Shown here: positions 24,943-33,950 of the stretch, piece after piece
How the letters are laid out: each line of letters begins with the position of its first letter
Position numbering within the stretch: position 1 is the stretch's first letter
Source of the DNA: an uncultured Arenicella sp.
GTDB lineage: Bacteria; Pseudomonadota; Gammaproteobacteria; Arenicellales; Arenicellaceae
Assembly (NCBI GenBank): GCA_905479805.1
Contig: CAJQNY010000070.1
Location: 1-36,459, forward strand
Direction: 5' to 3'
Length of the DNA: 36,459 nt
Translations under genes and position numbers: made by a program
Notes under the pieces: generated by a model
The model's input: only the letters and a program-made list of their open reading frames with translations
The model's database searches: none
Told to the model about the DNA's origin: nothing

Positions 24943-25902
24943 ATGGCCCTATTCAAGATCATCGCAATCATTTCTCTGAGCATAGTGATTAATTCAAATT
25001 CTTATGCACATAGTGATAATGCTCCAAAACCTCTTGAACTCGATGCGCTGCTTGGCGCTTTCGGCTGGGATCTAAACGCAACTGAGATCAAAACAGAAAA
25101 GCTTACCGACAACTTGTATGTCCTGTTTGGAGCTGGCGGAAACATAGCGGCAAGCGTTGGAGAGGATGGTGTTTTCATTGTAGACAATCAGTTCCCTCAG
25201 TTGATGCCAAAAATTGAGGCTGCAATTCGAAAAGTCGGCGGAGAGCGTATCGATTTCGCTGCCACCACCCATTGGCATTTCGATCATGCCGAGGGTAATC
25301 TTGCACTGGGACCAAAGGGAACCACTCTAGTTGCACACAAAAACTCCCGCGCCATGATGCTACAAGACAATATCGTCAACCTTGTCTCCGTTGCCTATGA
25401 TCAAAAAGCGTATCCTAGTGATGCACTACCAGACATCACCTTTAGTGAAGAACTACAGTTTCACTACAACACTCAAGCGATTGAACTCATGCATTTCGGC
25501 CCAGCACATACCACCGGTGACGCAGCCGTTTGGTTTCGTGGAGCGAATGCCATTCATTTAGGTGATGTATTCAACAATAGCGGCTACCCATTTATTGATG
25601 CGGATAACGGTGGTGAGTTAAAGGGAATGATCAGTTTTTGTGAACAGGTTTTATCACGCATAGATCAAGACACCATTGTTATCCCTGGCCACGGGCCAGT
25701 GAGCAACTATGCTGGTCTTGAGCACTACATTGTGATGCTAAAAACGACCTTAGCCCGATTGGAAAATCTTGTTGCTGAAGGCGCTAGCCTAGAAGAGGTT
25801 TTTGCCGCTAACATAACTAAAGAATTTGATGAAAAAATGGGCAACAACCAGCTATTCATCAATCGCGCCTACGAAAGCCTGCAGGGCAAGCACAAGCACT
25901 AA
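24943..25902 (+). CDS. MBL-fold metallo-hydrolase (exported)
   Basis: Signal peptide; ATTHWHFDHAEGN (HxHxDH), HFGPAHTTGDAAVWF, HLGDVFNNSGYPFIDADNGG, VIPGHGPVS. Confidence 0.9.
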   Translation: MALFKIIAIISLSIVINSNSYAHSDNAPKPLELDALLGAFGWDLNATEIKTEKLTDNLYVLFGAGGNIAASVGEDGVFIVDNQFPQLMPKIEAAIRKVGGERIDFAATTHWHFDHAEGNLALGPKGTTLVAHKNSRAMMLQDNIVNLVSVAYDQKAYPSDALPDITFSEELQFHYNTQAIELMHFGPAHTTGDAAVWFRGANAIHLGDVFNNSGYPFIDADNGGELKGMISFCEQVLSRIDQDTIVIPGHGPVSNYAGLEHYIVMLKTTLARLENLVAEGASLEEVFAANITKEFDEKMGNNQLFINRAYESLQGKHKH

Positions 25903-25906
25903 GCAA

Positions 25907-27202
25907 TTAGCGTTGATCGGTACGTGGAATGGATGAAAGAAGTTCGTTGTAGTAGCTTTTTATAGAGCTTAAATCGACCCCATTCAGAAAGGAAGAGTAC
26001 GAGAGATAACAAAGCAAAAACCGCATATCTAAGGCCCACGGCGGTAGGTATTTCGGAGGCTTACACAAGCCTCGCTCGGTTAACTCATGCATCACCGGGA
26101 TATCTTCTATCCCTAGCTTTCCACAGAATAAATAGTGTAAGCAGTCAGCGCGGCCGGTCGAAACTATTGTTCTTAAAAAATTATGGACACGTACTAACCC
26201 ATCCAAGTAAACGCCGTCTTTGGTGAATGGCGCGCCGCCCTCCATAACGCCACCGCGAAATACTCTGCGGGCATTCTCAAACGATTGCTCTTTCGCGCCG
26301 GTGCGCTCTAAATAGTAACGATAAACGTCAATAAAGTTTGCGCCATCGACCGCCATTTGAATAGCAATCACTCGGTCGGCAAGACGCCGCATTCGATCAA
26401 TGTCGATAGAGCCAGTAATGAACTCGGCAAAGACCGCCAAGCCTTCCTGAGTTTTAGTCGTCCCTGGATGACCAGCCCCCAAAATTTTGAGATCCGTTTG
26501 CGCGTGACCGTTTAACGACGTCGCAACGTGGATATAGGCCTCATGATTAATCAGCTGGGCTATATCCTTATCCGTAAAGCACGCTGTACGCCGCAAACGT
26601 ATGCGGCTTGGGCCTGCTAGTGCGTTGGCCGATAGCTCATCCACTATTTGTATTTTAGGCGCTTCATCCTTGAACATTCTATCCACAGCCTTCTGCATCT
26701 CATCAGCGACGGTCTGAGCCAAATGACAGGCCTCTGGCGGTTCGCCAATATCAATACCTGCTATAGCGTCAACATGGCGATCAAATTGCTGTGCGAGATC
26801 CAAGGACGTGGTCTCTCCATCATTCTGAAAGCTCATCGGCGTACCGTAGAGCTCACTTGAGTATTTAAAGAAATCTGTCGTACCGCAAGACTCTAGCATC
26901 TTTGCGCTATTCTCAATAACCGAACAGAGTCTTAGCAACCAATCATCAACCGCTGAATGTTTTATGTGTTGTTTTGCCTGAGCTACCAAGGCCAACGGTT
27001 TACTTGAATCAAATGGCTTATATTGGACTTGAGGTAACTCGCACCCATGGCTAGCCAGAAAAGATTCTCGAACCTCTGGACCCCAAGCCAAACGGCTTAA
27101 GATACGAATAGATCGTGACGCGTCATAGAGCATATCGCTAACGAGGCTAATTCGTTCATTATCAGCGTAGTCCTGCACTCTCTTCACCTCCGCATCACGC
27201 AT
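25907..27202 (-). CDS. DUF1704 / QEGLA-motif protein (MATCAP-like metallopeptidase family)
   Basis: LINHEAYIHVATSLNGH (HExxxH) and GTTKTQEGLAVFAEFITG (QEGLA motif). Confidence 0.82.
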   Translation of the reverse strand: MRDAEVKRVQDYADNERISLVSDMLYDASRSIRILSRLAWGPEVRESFLASHGCELPQVQYKPFDSSKPLALVAQAKQHIKHSAVDDWLLRLCSVIENSAKMLESCGTTDFFKYSSELYGTPMSFQNDGETTSLDLAQQFDRHVDAIAGIDIGEPPEACHLAQTVADEMQKAVDRMFKDEAPKIQIVDELSANALAGPSRIRLRRTACFTDKDIAQLINHEAYIHVATSLNGHAQTDLKILGAGHPGTTKTQEGLAVFAEFITGSIDIDRMRRLADRVIAIQMAVDGANFIDVYRYYLERTGAKEQSFENARRVFRGGVMEGGAPFTKDGVYLDGLVRVHNFLRTIVSTGRADCLHYLFCGKLGIEDIPVMHELTERGLCKPPKYLPPWALDMRFLLCYLSYSSFLNGVDLSSIKSYYNELLSSIPRTDQR

Positions 27203-30200
27203 TCATTAACGATTCATCAAACTCATAATCTGAGTAATTGACGCTGTAGAACACACTATATAAACATGGTATCAGTATCAATGTAATCAATGTGCCGAAC
27301 AGTAATCCACACATAATGCTTATTGCCATCCCTTCCCACATTGCTCCGCCACTAATATACAAAGGCAATAAACCCAACACCGTGGTAAGGGTGGCCAACA
27401 GAATGGGCCTGAACCGTTGTAAGCACGCGGCAATAATAGCTTCGTTGATAGGCCGACCAACCTGCGTATTTTCAAAGTCAATTCGGTCGAGTAGAACAAT
27501 CGCATTATTGATGACAATTCCGGCTAAGGATATCAAGCCAAGAAACGGCATAAATCCAAACGGTTTCTGAAACACCAGCAGACCCGCAGTAACACCAATC
27601 AGACCCAATGGAATGGTCGCTAACACCATGCTCGTTTTGCGAAATGAGTTAAACTGAATAACCAACAGTAAAACAATAATTATTCCCGATAAGGGCAACC
27701 ATTTTACGACAGCCCCCATACTATCCGCACTGCTCTTCGCGTCGCCTCCGGTTGAGTAACTGTAGTCATTCGCCCAATTAATCGCTTGCTCTTCCAGCCA
27801 AGGATCCATTATGGCCATAACTTCTGAGGCATTCCCTGAACTATTCAATTCACTGGATACGTTCATGGTCCTCACAAGGTCAAGCCTCTTTATTTTTGCG
27901 TATTGCCAGGCCGGTATTATCTTAGCGACTTGCAACAATGGAACGCTCGCACCAGAGCTTTGAGCAAACACATTCATACTTTCGAGTGATTGCAAACTCT
28001 GTTGATTCAGATTACTTTTCAACAAAATGGGAATTGATTTATCCCCTTCACGATATTCGCCTGTATCAAAACCATCTAAAGTTGTTTGCAATGACGTTGC
28101 GATATCATTACTCGAAATGCCCGCGCTTTGGGCACGCGCCTGATCAATTTCGATAATGAACTTTTTACTCTTTGGCCCCCAATCATCCTTTACATTTTTG
28201 GTTCCTGGAATGGAAAGCAACTTCAACTTAATTGTTTCCCCTACACGCACTAACTCATCAGGTTCGGGGCCAGATATTTTGATTTCGATCGGCGTACCGG
28301 TACCGCCTGCACCTAAGGTGTTTGCTAAGATATCAGCCTGAGGAAAATTCTCGGATGCGTATTTGTCTAATTGCGCAACCACCATCTCATTTTGCTCTGG
28401 CGCACCTGTATTCACTAAGATATGAGCGTAGCTTGAATTTGCCTCATCAGCGGAGTAACCATTATCGTAGGATGAAGGACCTTCACCGATGTAAGAAGAC
28501 CATGCAATCACACCCTGCTCTCGTTCCTCGTTAATCAACATCTCCGAACGCAAATAGCTCGACATCTTATCAACAATATCTTCCGTAGATTCAACGCGTG
28601 TACCCAAGGGTAAATTGACATCAACGGTTATTAAATTACGATCACTATCAGGGAAAAATACGAATGCTACATAGCGAAAACCGAACAAAGAAAGCATAAA
28701 CAGGCCAAACGCGACCCCTATCACTAATGCCTTTCGGGACAATGAAAACAGAATCACATCTTTGTATAGACCTTTTAAACGTGCAATCGTTCTATCAACC
28801 AAACTTGGTGTTGCCGTCTCCGGATCATCTACTCTCAGGAACATGTAGCACAACATAGTGATGACAGACATGGCAACCAACCAAGATGACGCCAACGCAA
28901 AAGTGATAACCATAAATATCGGCCCAACAATATCGCCCATATTCGACTCAGCCAAGAAAAATGCGAGAAAAGCCACTGATGAAGTAAGAGTTGAAATAAG
29001 CAACGACATCCACAATTCAGAAAAGGATTCCATCGCGGCAATCCTGGCTTTGATGCCTTTCTCCATTTTAACCTGAATTGCTTCTGCGACGACTATGGCA
29101 TTATCCACCATCATTCCTAGTGCCATAATCAATGCGGCCAAAGTCACTTGATTGAGGCCGATTTTAAACCACCCCATCAACACAAATGTGAGAATGGTTA
29201 CAATCGGGATGAGACTCGCTATTACAAACCCTGTTCGCAAGCCAAGAAAAACCAACATCACCACCAAAATAATACCGATCGACTGCGCAAGGTTGATCGC
29301 GAAATCGTTTACTTTCTTTTCGATATAGGTGTCCATTGATACGATACGCTCAAGTTCCAAGCCAATCGGCAACTTACTTTGCCAGCGCGCAATAATCTTA
29401 TCGATCTGCCTACCCAGTTTAATAACATTCGCATTTTTCTTAAGAGACACGTGCAGGGTCAGCGCTTTATTCCCGCCGACTGTCACTACTTGAGATGGCG
29501 GGTCAACATAACCTTTGCGCACTGAGGTAATATCACCCAAGTAAACCAATTGATTCGCTTCACCAACAGGTATCAAAGTGCTTCGCACGTCATCTATGGA
29601 TGAGAAATTACCTGTTGGTTCGAGATTGATTCGCTCGGAGCCTAAGTTGACCTCGCCTCCAGAGCTTAGAATGTTTAGCGATGCCAAAATACTACGTAAT
29701 TTCGTGGCGCTGAGACCATACTCCGACAAGCGCGAATCATTGAACTCGATGAACACTCTCTCACCTTGGGCGCCATTCATCTCAACTTTGGAGGCTTCTC
29801 CCAATTTAATTAGTTCATCTTTGATATCGTCCGCATAGTCTTTCATCTCTGCGTAACTGAAGCCATCACTGGTCAAGGCGACAGCGATGCCGTAGGTAAC
29901 CCCGACATCATCGTCTTTTAACTCTGGGTTCACTCCGTCTGGCAGTCCCTCTACATCTTCCAACTTGCGCCGCAACCTATCCCAGATACTTTGCAGCTGC
30001 TCGGGCTTAACATCATCCTTTAAGGTGATCACCACCACAGACAAGCCAGTCCTAGAAGTACTGCTAATCTCCTTTAACTCGGGCAATTCTTGGGCTTTCT
30101 TTTCGATTTTATCGGAAACGAGTAACTCCACTCTTTCGGGGCTAGCGCCCGGAAAACTCGATACAATACTCGCTACCCGAATAGTGAACGGCGGCATACT

Positions 30201-30305
30201 GTCACGAGAAAGCGATTGATACGCGGATATCCCCATGATCAGTGCCATCGCCAGCAAAAAAAGCGTAATGCGATTATTGTCGATTGAAAATTTAGCCAGA
30301 TTCAT
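27195..30305 (-). CDS. RND efflux transporter permease (AcrB/HAE1-like)
   Basis: MNLAKFSIDNNRITLFLLAMALIMGISAYQSLSRDSMPPFTIRVASIVSSFPGASPERVELLVSDKIE; VTLAALIMALGMMVDNAIVVAEAI; LISLAGIVINNAIVLLDRID. Start 30305 preferred over 30386. Confidence 0.92.
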   Translation of the reverse strand: MNLAKFSIDNNRITLFLLAMALIMGISAYQSLSRDSMPPFTIRVASIVSSFPGASPERVELLVSDKIEKKAQELPELKEISSTSRTGLSVVVITLKDDVKPEQLQSIWDRLRRKLEDVEGLPDGVNPELKDDDVGVTYGIAVALTSDGFSYAEMKDYADDIKDELIKLGEASKVEMNGAQGERVFIEFNDSRLSEYGLSATKLRSILASLNILSSGGEVNLGSERINLEPTGNFSSIDDVRSTLIPVGEANQLVYLGDITSVRKGYVDPPSQVVTVGGNKALTLHVSLKKNANVIKLGRQIDKIIARWQSKLPIGLELERIVSMDTYIEKKVNDFAINLAQSIGIILVVMLVFLGLRTGFVIASLIPIVTILTFVLMGWFKIGLNQVTLAALIMALGMMVDNAIVVAEAIQVKMEKGIKARIAAMESFSELWMSLLISTLTSSVAFLAFFLAESNMGDIVGPIFMVITFALASSWLVAMSVITMLCYMFLRVDDPETATPSLVDRTIARLKGLYKDVILFSLSRKALVIGVAFGLFMLSLFGFRYVAFVFFPDSDRNLITVDVNLPLGTRVESTEDIVDKMSSYLRSEMLINEEREQGVIAWSSYIGEGPSSYDNGYSADEANSSYAHILVNTGAPEQNEMVVAQLDKYASENFPQADILANTLGAGGTGTPIEIKISGPEPDELVRVGETIKLKLLSIPGTKNVKDDWGPKSKKFIIEIDQARAQSAGISSNDIATSLQTTLDGFDTGEYREGDKSIPILLKSNLNQQSLQSLESMNVFAQSSGASVPLLQVAKIIPAWQYAKIKRLDLVRTMNVSSELNSSGNASEVMAIMDPWLEEQAINWANDYSYSTGGDAKSSADSMGAVVKWLPLSGIIIVLLLVIQFNSFRKTSMVLATIPLGLIGVTAGLLVFQKPFGFMPFLGLISLAGIVINNAIVLLDRIDFENTQVGRPINEAIIAACLQRFRPILLATLTTVLGLLPLYISGGAMWEGMAISIMCGLLFGTLITLILIPCLYSVFYSVNYSDYEFDESLMNA

Positions 30306-30342
30306 ATGACTACACCCAGATAATGCTCCTTTTGGCTGAACA

Positions 30343-31431
30343 TTACTGGGCCCGAACCTGTTGCCCATCCAACACACTGTGGACACCTGCGGTGATAATC
30401 AGATCACCAACTTCTAATCCGGTTATCACTTGAAAATTATTCCCAATCAAACGACCTATCTCCACAGGTCGTTTGCGAACGAAGGCTGACTCGCCATCAT
30501 CAGATTCTTCTAGTATAAAAACAAACTGGCTCTGCGAATCTTCACCGATAGCAGTGGCGGGCACCAATAATTCGGATACTTGATTACTGCCACCGTCAAA
30601 ATCAAAATCAACCGTCGCTGCCATACCTGATCTAATGGCTTCGGAAGCTTCAGTCAGACGAACTCTAATAGGATACGTCGCGGTTTGTCTGTCAACCGAA
30701 GGCGAGATTTCTGAGACTTCTCCCGTAAATTCACGTTCTGGTATCGCCGCGAATTTCACTGCGACTTTAGTATTTTTCTTAACCTTGTTAATCACACTTT
30801 CTGGCAAACCCAAAGCAATCTCCATATCTGAGCCTGCGTTCAAAATGGCAACGGTTTCGCCCGCAGTAACATTCTCATCTACCTCCTTATTTACCACGGC
30901 AATTACACCTGTCTCCGGGGCATAAATTTTACCGTAGCGAATTTGTTCTTGTTGAATCTCTACACTCCGTTGCGCAGACCGATAACTTCCTCTTGCAGAG
31001 CGAAATGAATTTTTAGCGTTTTCGTAATCACTCAGCGACGACCCACCTTTTTCGAACAAATTCTGGACACGCTTGTAATTCGATTCCTTAGTGTCCAAAT
31101 CAGACTTCGAACTGTTTCTTGAAGCAACGGCCTGCTCATAAGATAAACGAGCTGAAACGTTATCTAACTCGGCAAGCAGATCTCCTTTTGTGACCTTTTG
31201 GCCAAGCGTAATATTGAAGAGAGTGATAATACCGGTGCTTCGAAAGCTTAAATTCACCACGCGATCTGTTTGCGCGGCCCCGTTAAACGATCTTTGTGCA
31301 TTACCAGAACCTAGCCCCACAGCCATCGTGCGTACGCTACGTAAAGTGACTTCTTCTATTTCCTCTTGGGCACATGAACTAACCCCCAACAAGGTTATGA
31401 GCATTAACGCAAAATTCTTCATATTAACCAT
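30343..31431 (-). CDS. RND efflux periplasmic adaptor (membrane fusion protein), probable lipoprotein
   Basis: Lipobox-like LLGVSSC, SFRSTGIITLFNITLGQKVTKGDLLAELD, IYAPETGVIAVVNKEVDENVTAGETVAIL; start codon overlaps the upstream stop (TAATG). Confidence 0.9.
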   Translation of the reverse strand: MVNMKNFALMLITLLGVSSCAQEEIEEVTLRSVRTMAVGLGSGNAQRSFNGAAQTDRVVNLSFRSTGIITLFNITLGQKVTKGDLLAELDNVSARLSYEQAVASRNSSKSDLDTKESNYKRVQNLFEKGGSSLSDYENAKNSFRSARGSYRSAQRSVEIQQEQIRYGKIYAPETGVIAVVNKEVDENVTAGETVAILNAGSDMEIALGLPESVINKVKKNTKVAVKFAAIPEREFTGEVSEISPSVDRQTATYPIRVRLTEASEAIRSGMAATVDFDFDGGSNQVSELLVPATAIGEDSQSQFVFILEESDDGESAFVRKRPVEIGRLIGNNFQVITGLEVGDLIITAGVHSVLDGQQVRAQ

Positions 31432-33833
31432 TATTTAGCCCCCGCTTTGCGGTTTCCGTGTTGTATTCGATAGGCTTCATAACCCTCGATAAACTCACGG
31501 TTGTGTAAGGAAAAATTATCTAAGAATATGAAGTTACCGACCGCTCTCTCTAAACTCACTGCACTTTCCAAAAAGTTATATAAGGCATTAGAGCTCCCCA
31601 ATTGCGCTTGCAAATAATTATTCTGTGAATCGATTAACTCGGTAATCGTAACGGCGCCGTTTGCGTAGGACGCCTCGATCAACTGCAAACCCTGCAACGC
31701 TGCTTTTTCAGCGACGGCTGAAAGCTCGATATTAGCGATGCGCCCCGAAAGATCGAGCATTGAATCTCTTACTCTGGTTTCTATCTGCTGCGCTTGATTC
31801 GCCATTTGAATCTCCAACTGTTCAAGTTGCTTCCTAGCAACCCTCAGTTTCACGTTATCAGAGTTACGATTAAACAAAGGCACAGAGAACATCAAGCCTA
31901 GGTTGTAATCATCATCAAGCGCCAAATTAGGGTCAGGCACGCCAACCCCGCTTCGATCAAACACATTATTGTATTGTGCCGACGCGCTGACCGTGGGGAT
32001 ATAACGGCGCCATCCGTATTGTTTAATATCTCTTTCGCTAGCAGCTTGATTGTGACTTAACGCAGCCAACTCAGGGGAGGACTCAAACGCTATATCAATC
32101 AAATAGTTTTCGAGGATAATTGACTCAGAGGGGTCATCCATAATCGCGCTCAGTCGACGATAGCTAAATTCTTCCGGTTCAAACGGACCATTCTCTAGCT
32201 CAACCTCTTCGACCGCCACACGAGTGTCGATCGGGTTATTGAGTATTCGATTTAATGCATGCTGTCCTTGTTGAAACGAATTTAATGCATCAATCAATGA
32301 CTGGGTGTTTGTCGCCATTTCACTTTGAAAACGAAAAATATCAGCCTTGCTTGATTGACCAGCATCAAAGTTGAGCTTTGCAACATTGAGGTTACGCTTG
32401 GTGATCTCAAGGTTTTCAGATTGTGATTGCAATGCATTCTTCAAACGCAATAAATTAAAGCATGCTTGTGTTGTCGTCAGTACCGTATCCAATACATCGG
32501 TATTGTAATTTTCTTTCTCCGCTAGCAACAAACTTCGTTGTATACCAATAGCCGCACTAGCATCTTCAGAATATAAAGTTTGCGACACGCCGATGGATCC
32601 AGAAACCGTTTCCTCTGGGTTCTGTCCACCGGATAAGCGAGCCAAATCAGGGTCTACATAACGACCGCTTGCGCTCAATGATAAATCAGGTAGGTAGTTG
32701 GTCCTAGCAGAAGCCACATTTTCAGCAGCCAAATCGACATCTAGAGCACTAGAACTAAGAGAAAGGTTGTTTTTTAGCGCTATTTCTACCGCGTCTAATA
32801 CTGTCAATGTTTGGTCGACTACAAAGTCATCGAAACTCCCAACCACATCGGTGGTTGCGATTTGGCTAAACCGTAACGCCACACCAATTTTCTCTGCGGT
32901 GTTGTAGTTGAGTGTAATTACTTCGCCTAAGTCGATATATACGGGACGCTGTGAAAGGTTCTCACCATTGACAACCGCATCAACACTCAATGCTATTCGA
33001 CGAAACAAGCGCTCAAAACTAGAATCCGATTGGTTAGTTGCCAACCAACCATCTCTCACATCAGATGTGGCAGTATTGGTAAAGGATGGGAGCTTCTTTC
33101 GAATAAAAATATCTGCCAACTCTTTAACTTCGGCTCTCAGAATCCCGAAGCCTTCTGCCATGTAAACTGAATCCACGTTCTCCAACTCTTGTTCCAACTG
33201 CTGCGGAGATTCATACGTCAACAGTTCATACTCTGCACCGATTTCGGCAAATACGGAATCGAGAACGTCTCTGGTCTCCACAGTATCCCAAGGCCCATAT
33301 GCACCTATCACTCCGACTCTTTCAAACGGGAATATGGTTCTGAAATCGAGCATGTCTTTTCGGTAAGAGTTCGATAGCAATATATACGTGAAGTTCCGAA
33401 TTCCTGACACTCTCTTCGCTGCATCAATATCAACAACATCCGTATTCACAGCACCAAATAAAATCGTCGGTTTTGGAAAGGACTTTTGATTGACGATTAC
33501 TTCGTTATTAATCGGACCAAACGCGAGGATTATATCAACACTGCTTTTCTGTAATTCTTGGTACTGCTGTCGTGCTAACTTGATATCGAAATTATTCGCG
33601 AGAATACCCTGTTTCGAAAAGACAATATTGGCATCACTGCCCACAACAGCGACTATCTCAGAACGCAATTGGTCGAATATAGGAATAAACTCATCGTTTT
33701 TATAGTCAACCAACACACCAATTTCGTAAGTCCGTTGCGCTAAAGCATTGCCCGTCGATATTGCCATCACAATAAGGCACGCGATGGCATTCCTTAATAG
33801 TAAGGTAACAATGACTCTCATGATGGAATTCAT
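31431..33833 (-). CDS. TolC-family outer membrane factor with N-terminal ABC_sub_bind-like periplasmic binding domain (fusion protein)
   Basis: Signal peptide; residues ~36-325 resemble PF04392-like substrate-binding proteins (VDIILAFGPINNEVIVNQKSFPKPTILFGAVN ... RRIALSVDAVVNGENLSQRPVYIDLGEVITLNYNTAEKIGV); residues ~342-800 have two OEP repeats (LTVLDAVEIALKNNLSLSSSALDV..., YNLGLMFSVPLFNRNSDN..., GAVTITELIDSQNNYLQAQ). Confidence 0.82.
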   Translation of the reverse strand: MNSIMRVIVTLLLRNAIACLIVMAISTGNALAQRTYEIGVLVDYKNDEFIPIFDQLRSEIVAVVGSDANIVFSKQGILANNFDIKLARQQYQELQKSSVDIILAFGPINNEVIVNQKSFPKPTILFGAVNTDVVDIDAAKRVSGIRNFTYILLSNSYRKDMLDFRTIFPFERVGVIGAYGPWDTVETRDVLDSVFAEIGAEYELLTYESPQQLEQELENVDSVYMAEGFGILRAEVKELADIFIRKKLPSFTNTATSDVRDGWLATNQSDSSFERLFRRIALSVDAVVNGENLSQRPVYIDLGEVITLNYNTAEKIGVALRFSQIATTDVVGSFDDFVVDQTLTVLDAVEIALKNNLSLSSSALDVDLAAENVASARTNYLPDLSLSASGRYVDPDLARLSGGQNPEETVSGSIGVSQTLYSEDASAAIGIQRSLLLAEKENYNTDVLDTVLTTTQACFNLLRLKNALQSQSENLEITKRNLNVAKLNFDAGQSSKADIFRFQSEMATNTQSLIDALNSFQQGQHALNRILNNPIDTRVAVEEVELENGPFEPEEFSYRRLSAIMDDPSESIILENYLIDIAFESSPELAALSHNQAASERDIKQYGWRRYIPTVSASAQYNNVFDRSGVGVPDPNLALDDDYNLGLMFSVPLFNRNSDNVKLRVARKQLEQLEIQMANQAQQIETRVRDSMLDLSGRIANIELSAVAEKAALQGLQLIEASYANGAVTITELIDSQNNYLQAQLGSSNALYNFLESAVSLERAVGNFIFLDNFSLHNREFIEGYEAYRIQHGNRKAGAK

Positions 33834-33881
33834 ACTAAGTACCCGTGCGCAGTTGGGGTCTGGCTGGTTTCACAATCGATT

Positions 33882-33887
33882 ATTATA
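33882..33887 (-). promoter_or_regulatory. Candidate -10 box (TATAAT on minus strand) upstream of the SBP-TolC/RND operon
   Basis: Perfect TATAAT on the minus strand ~50 bp upstream of the ATG at 33833; no convincing -35 recognised. Confidence 0.35.
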
Positions 33888-33950
33888 CACCGTTCAATGC
33901 ACCATATTGTTATCGACGATACCATCTCAGATACGCGTTGAGCGATAACT

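Noticed and set aside
31431-33833. Possibility that the SBP-TolC fusion is two genes joined by a sequencing error
   Set aside because: The frame is continuous, the linker region reads as normal protein and no leftover signal peptide is visible before the OEP region; kept as a genuine fusion, though raw reads could not be checked.
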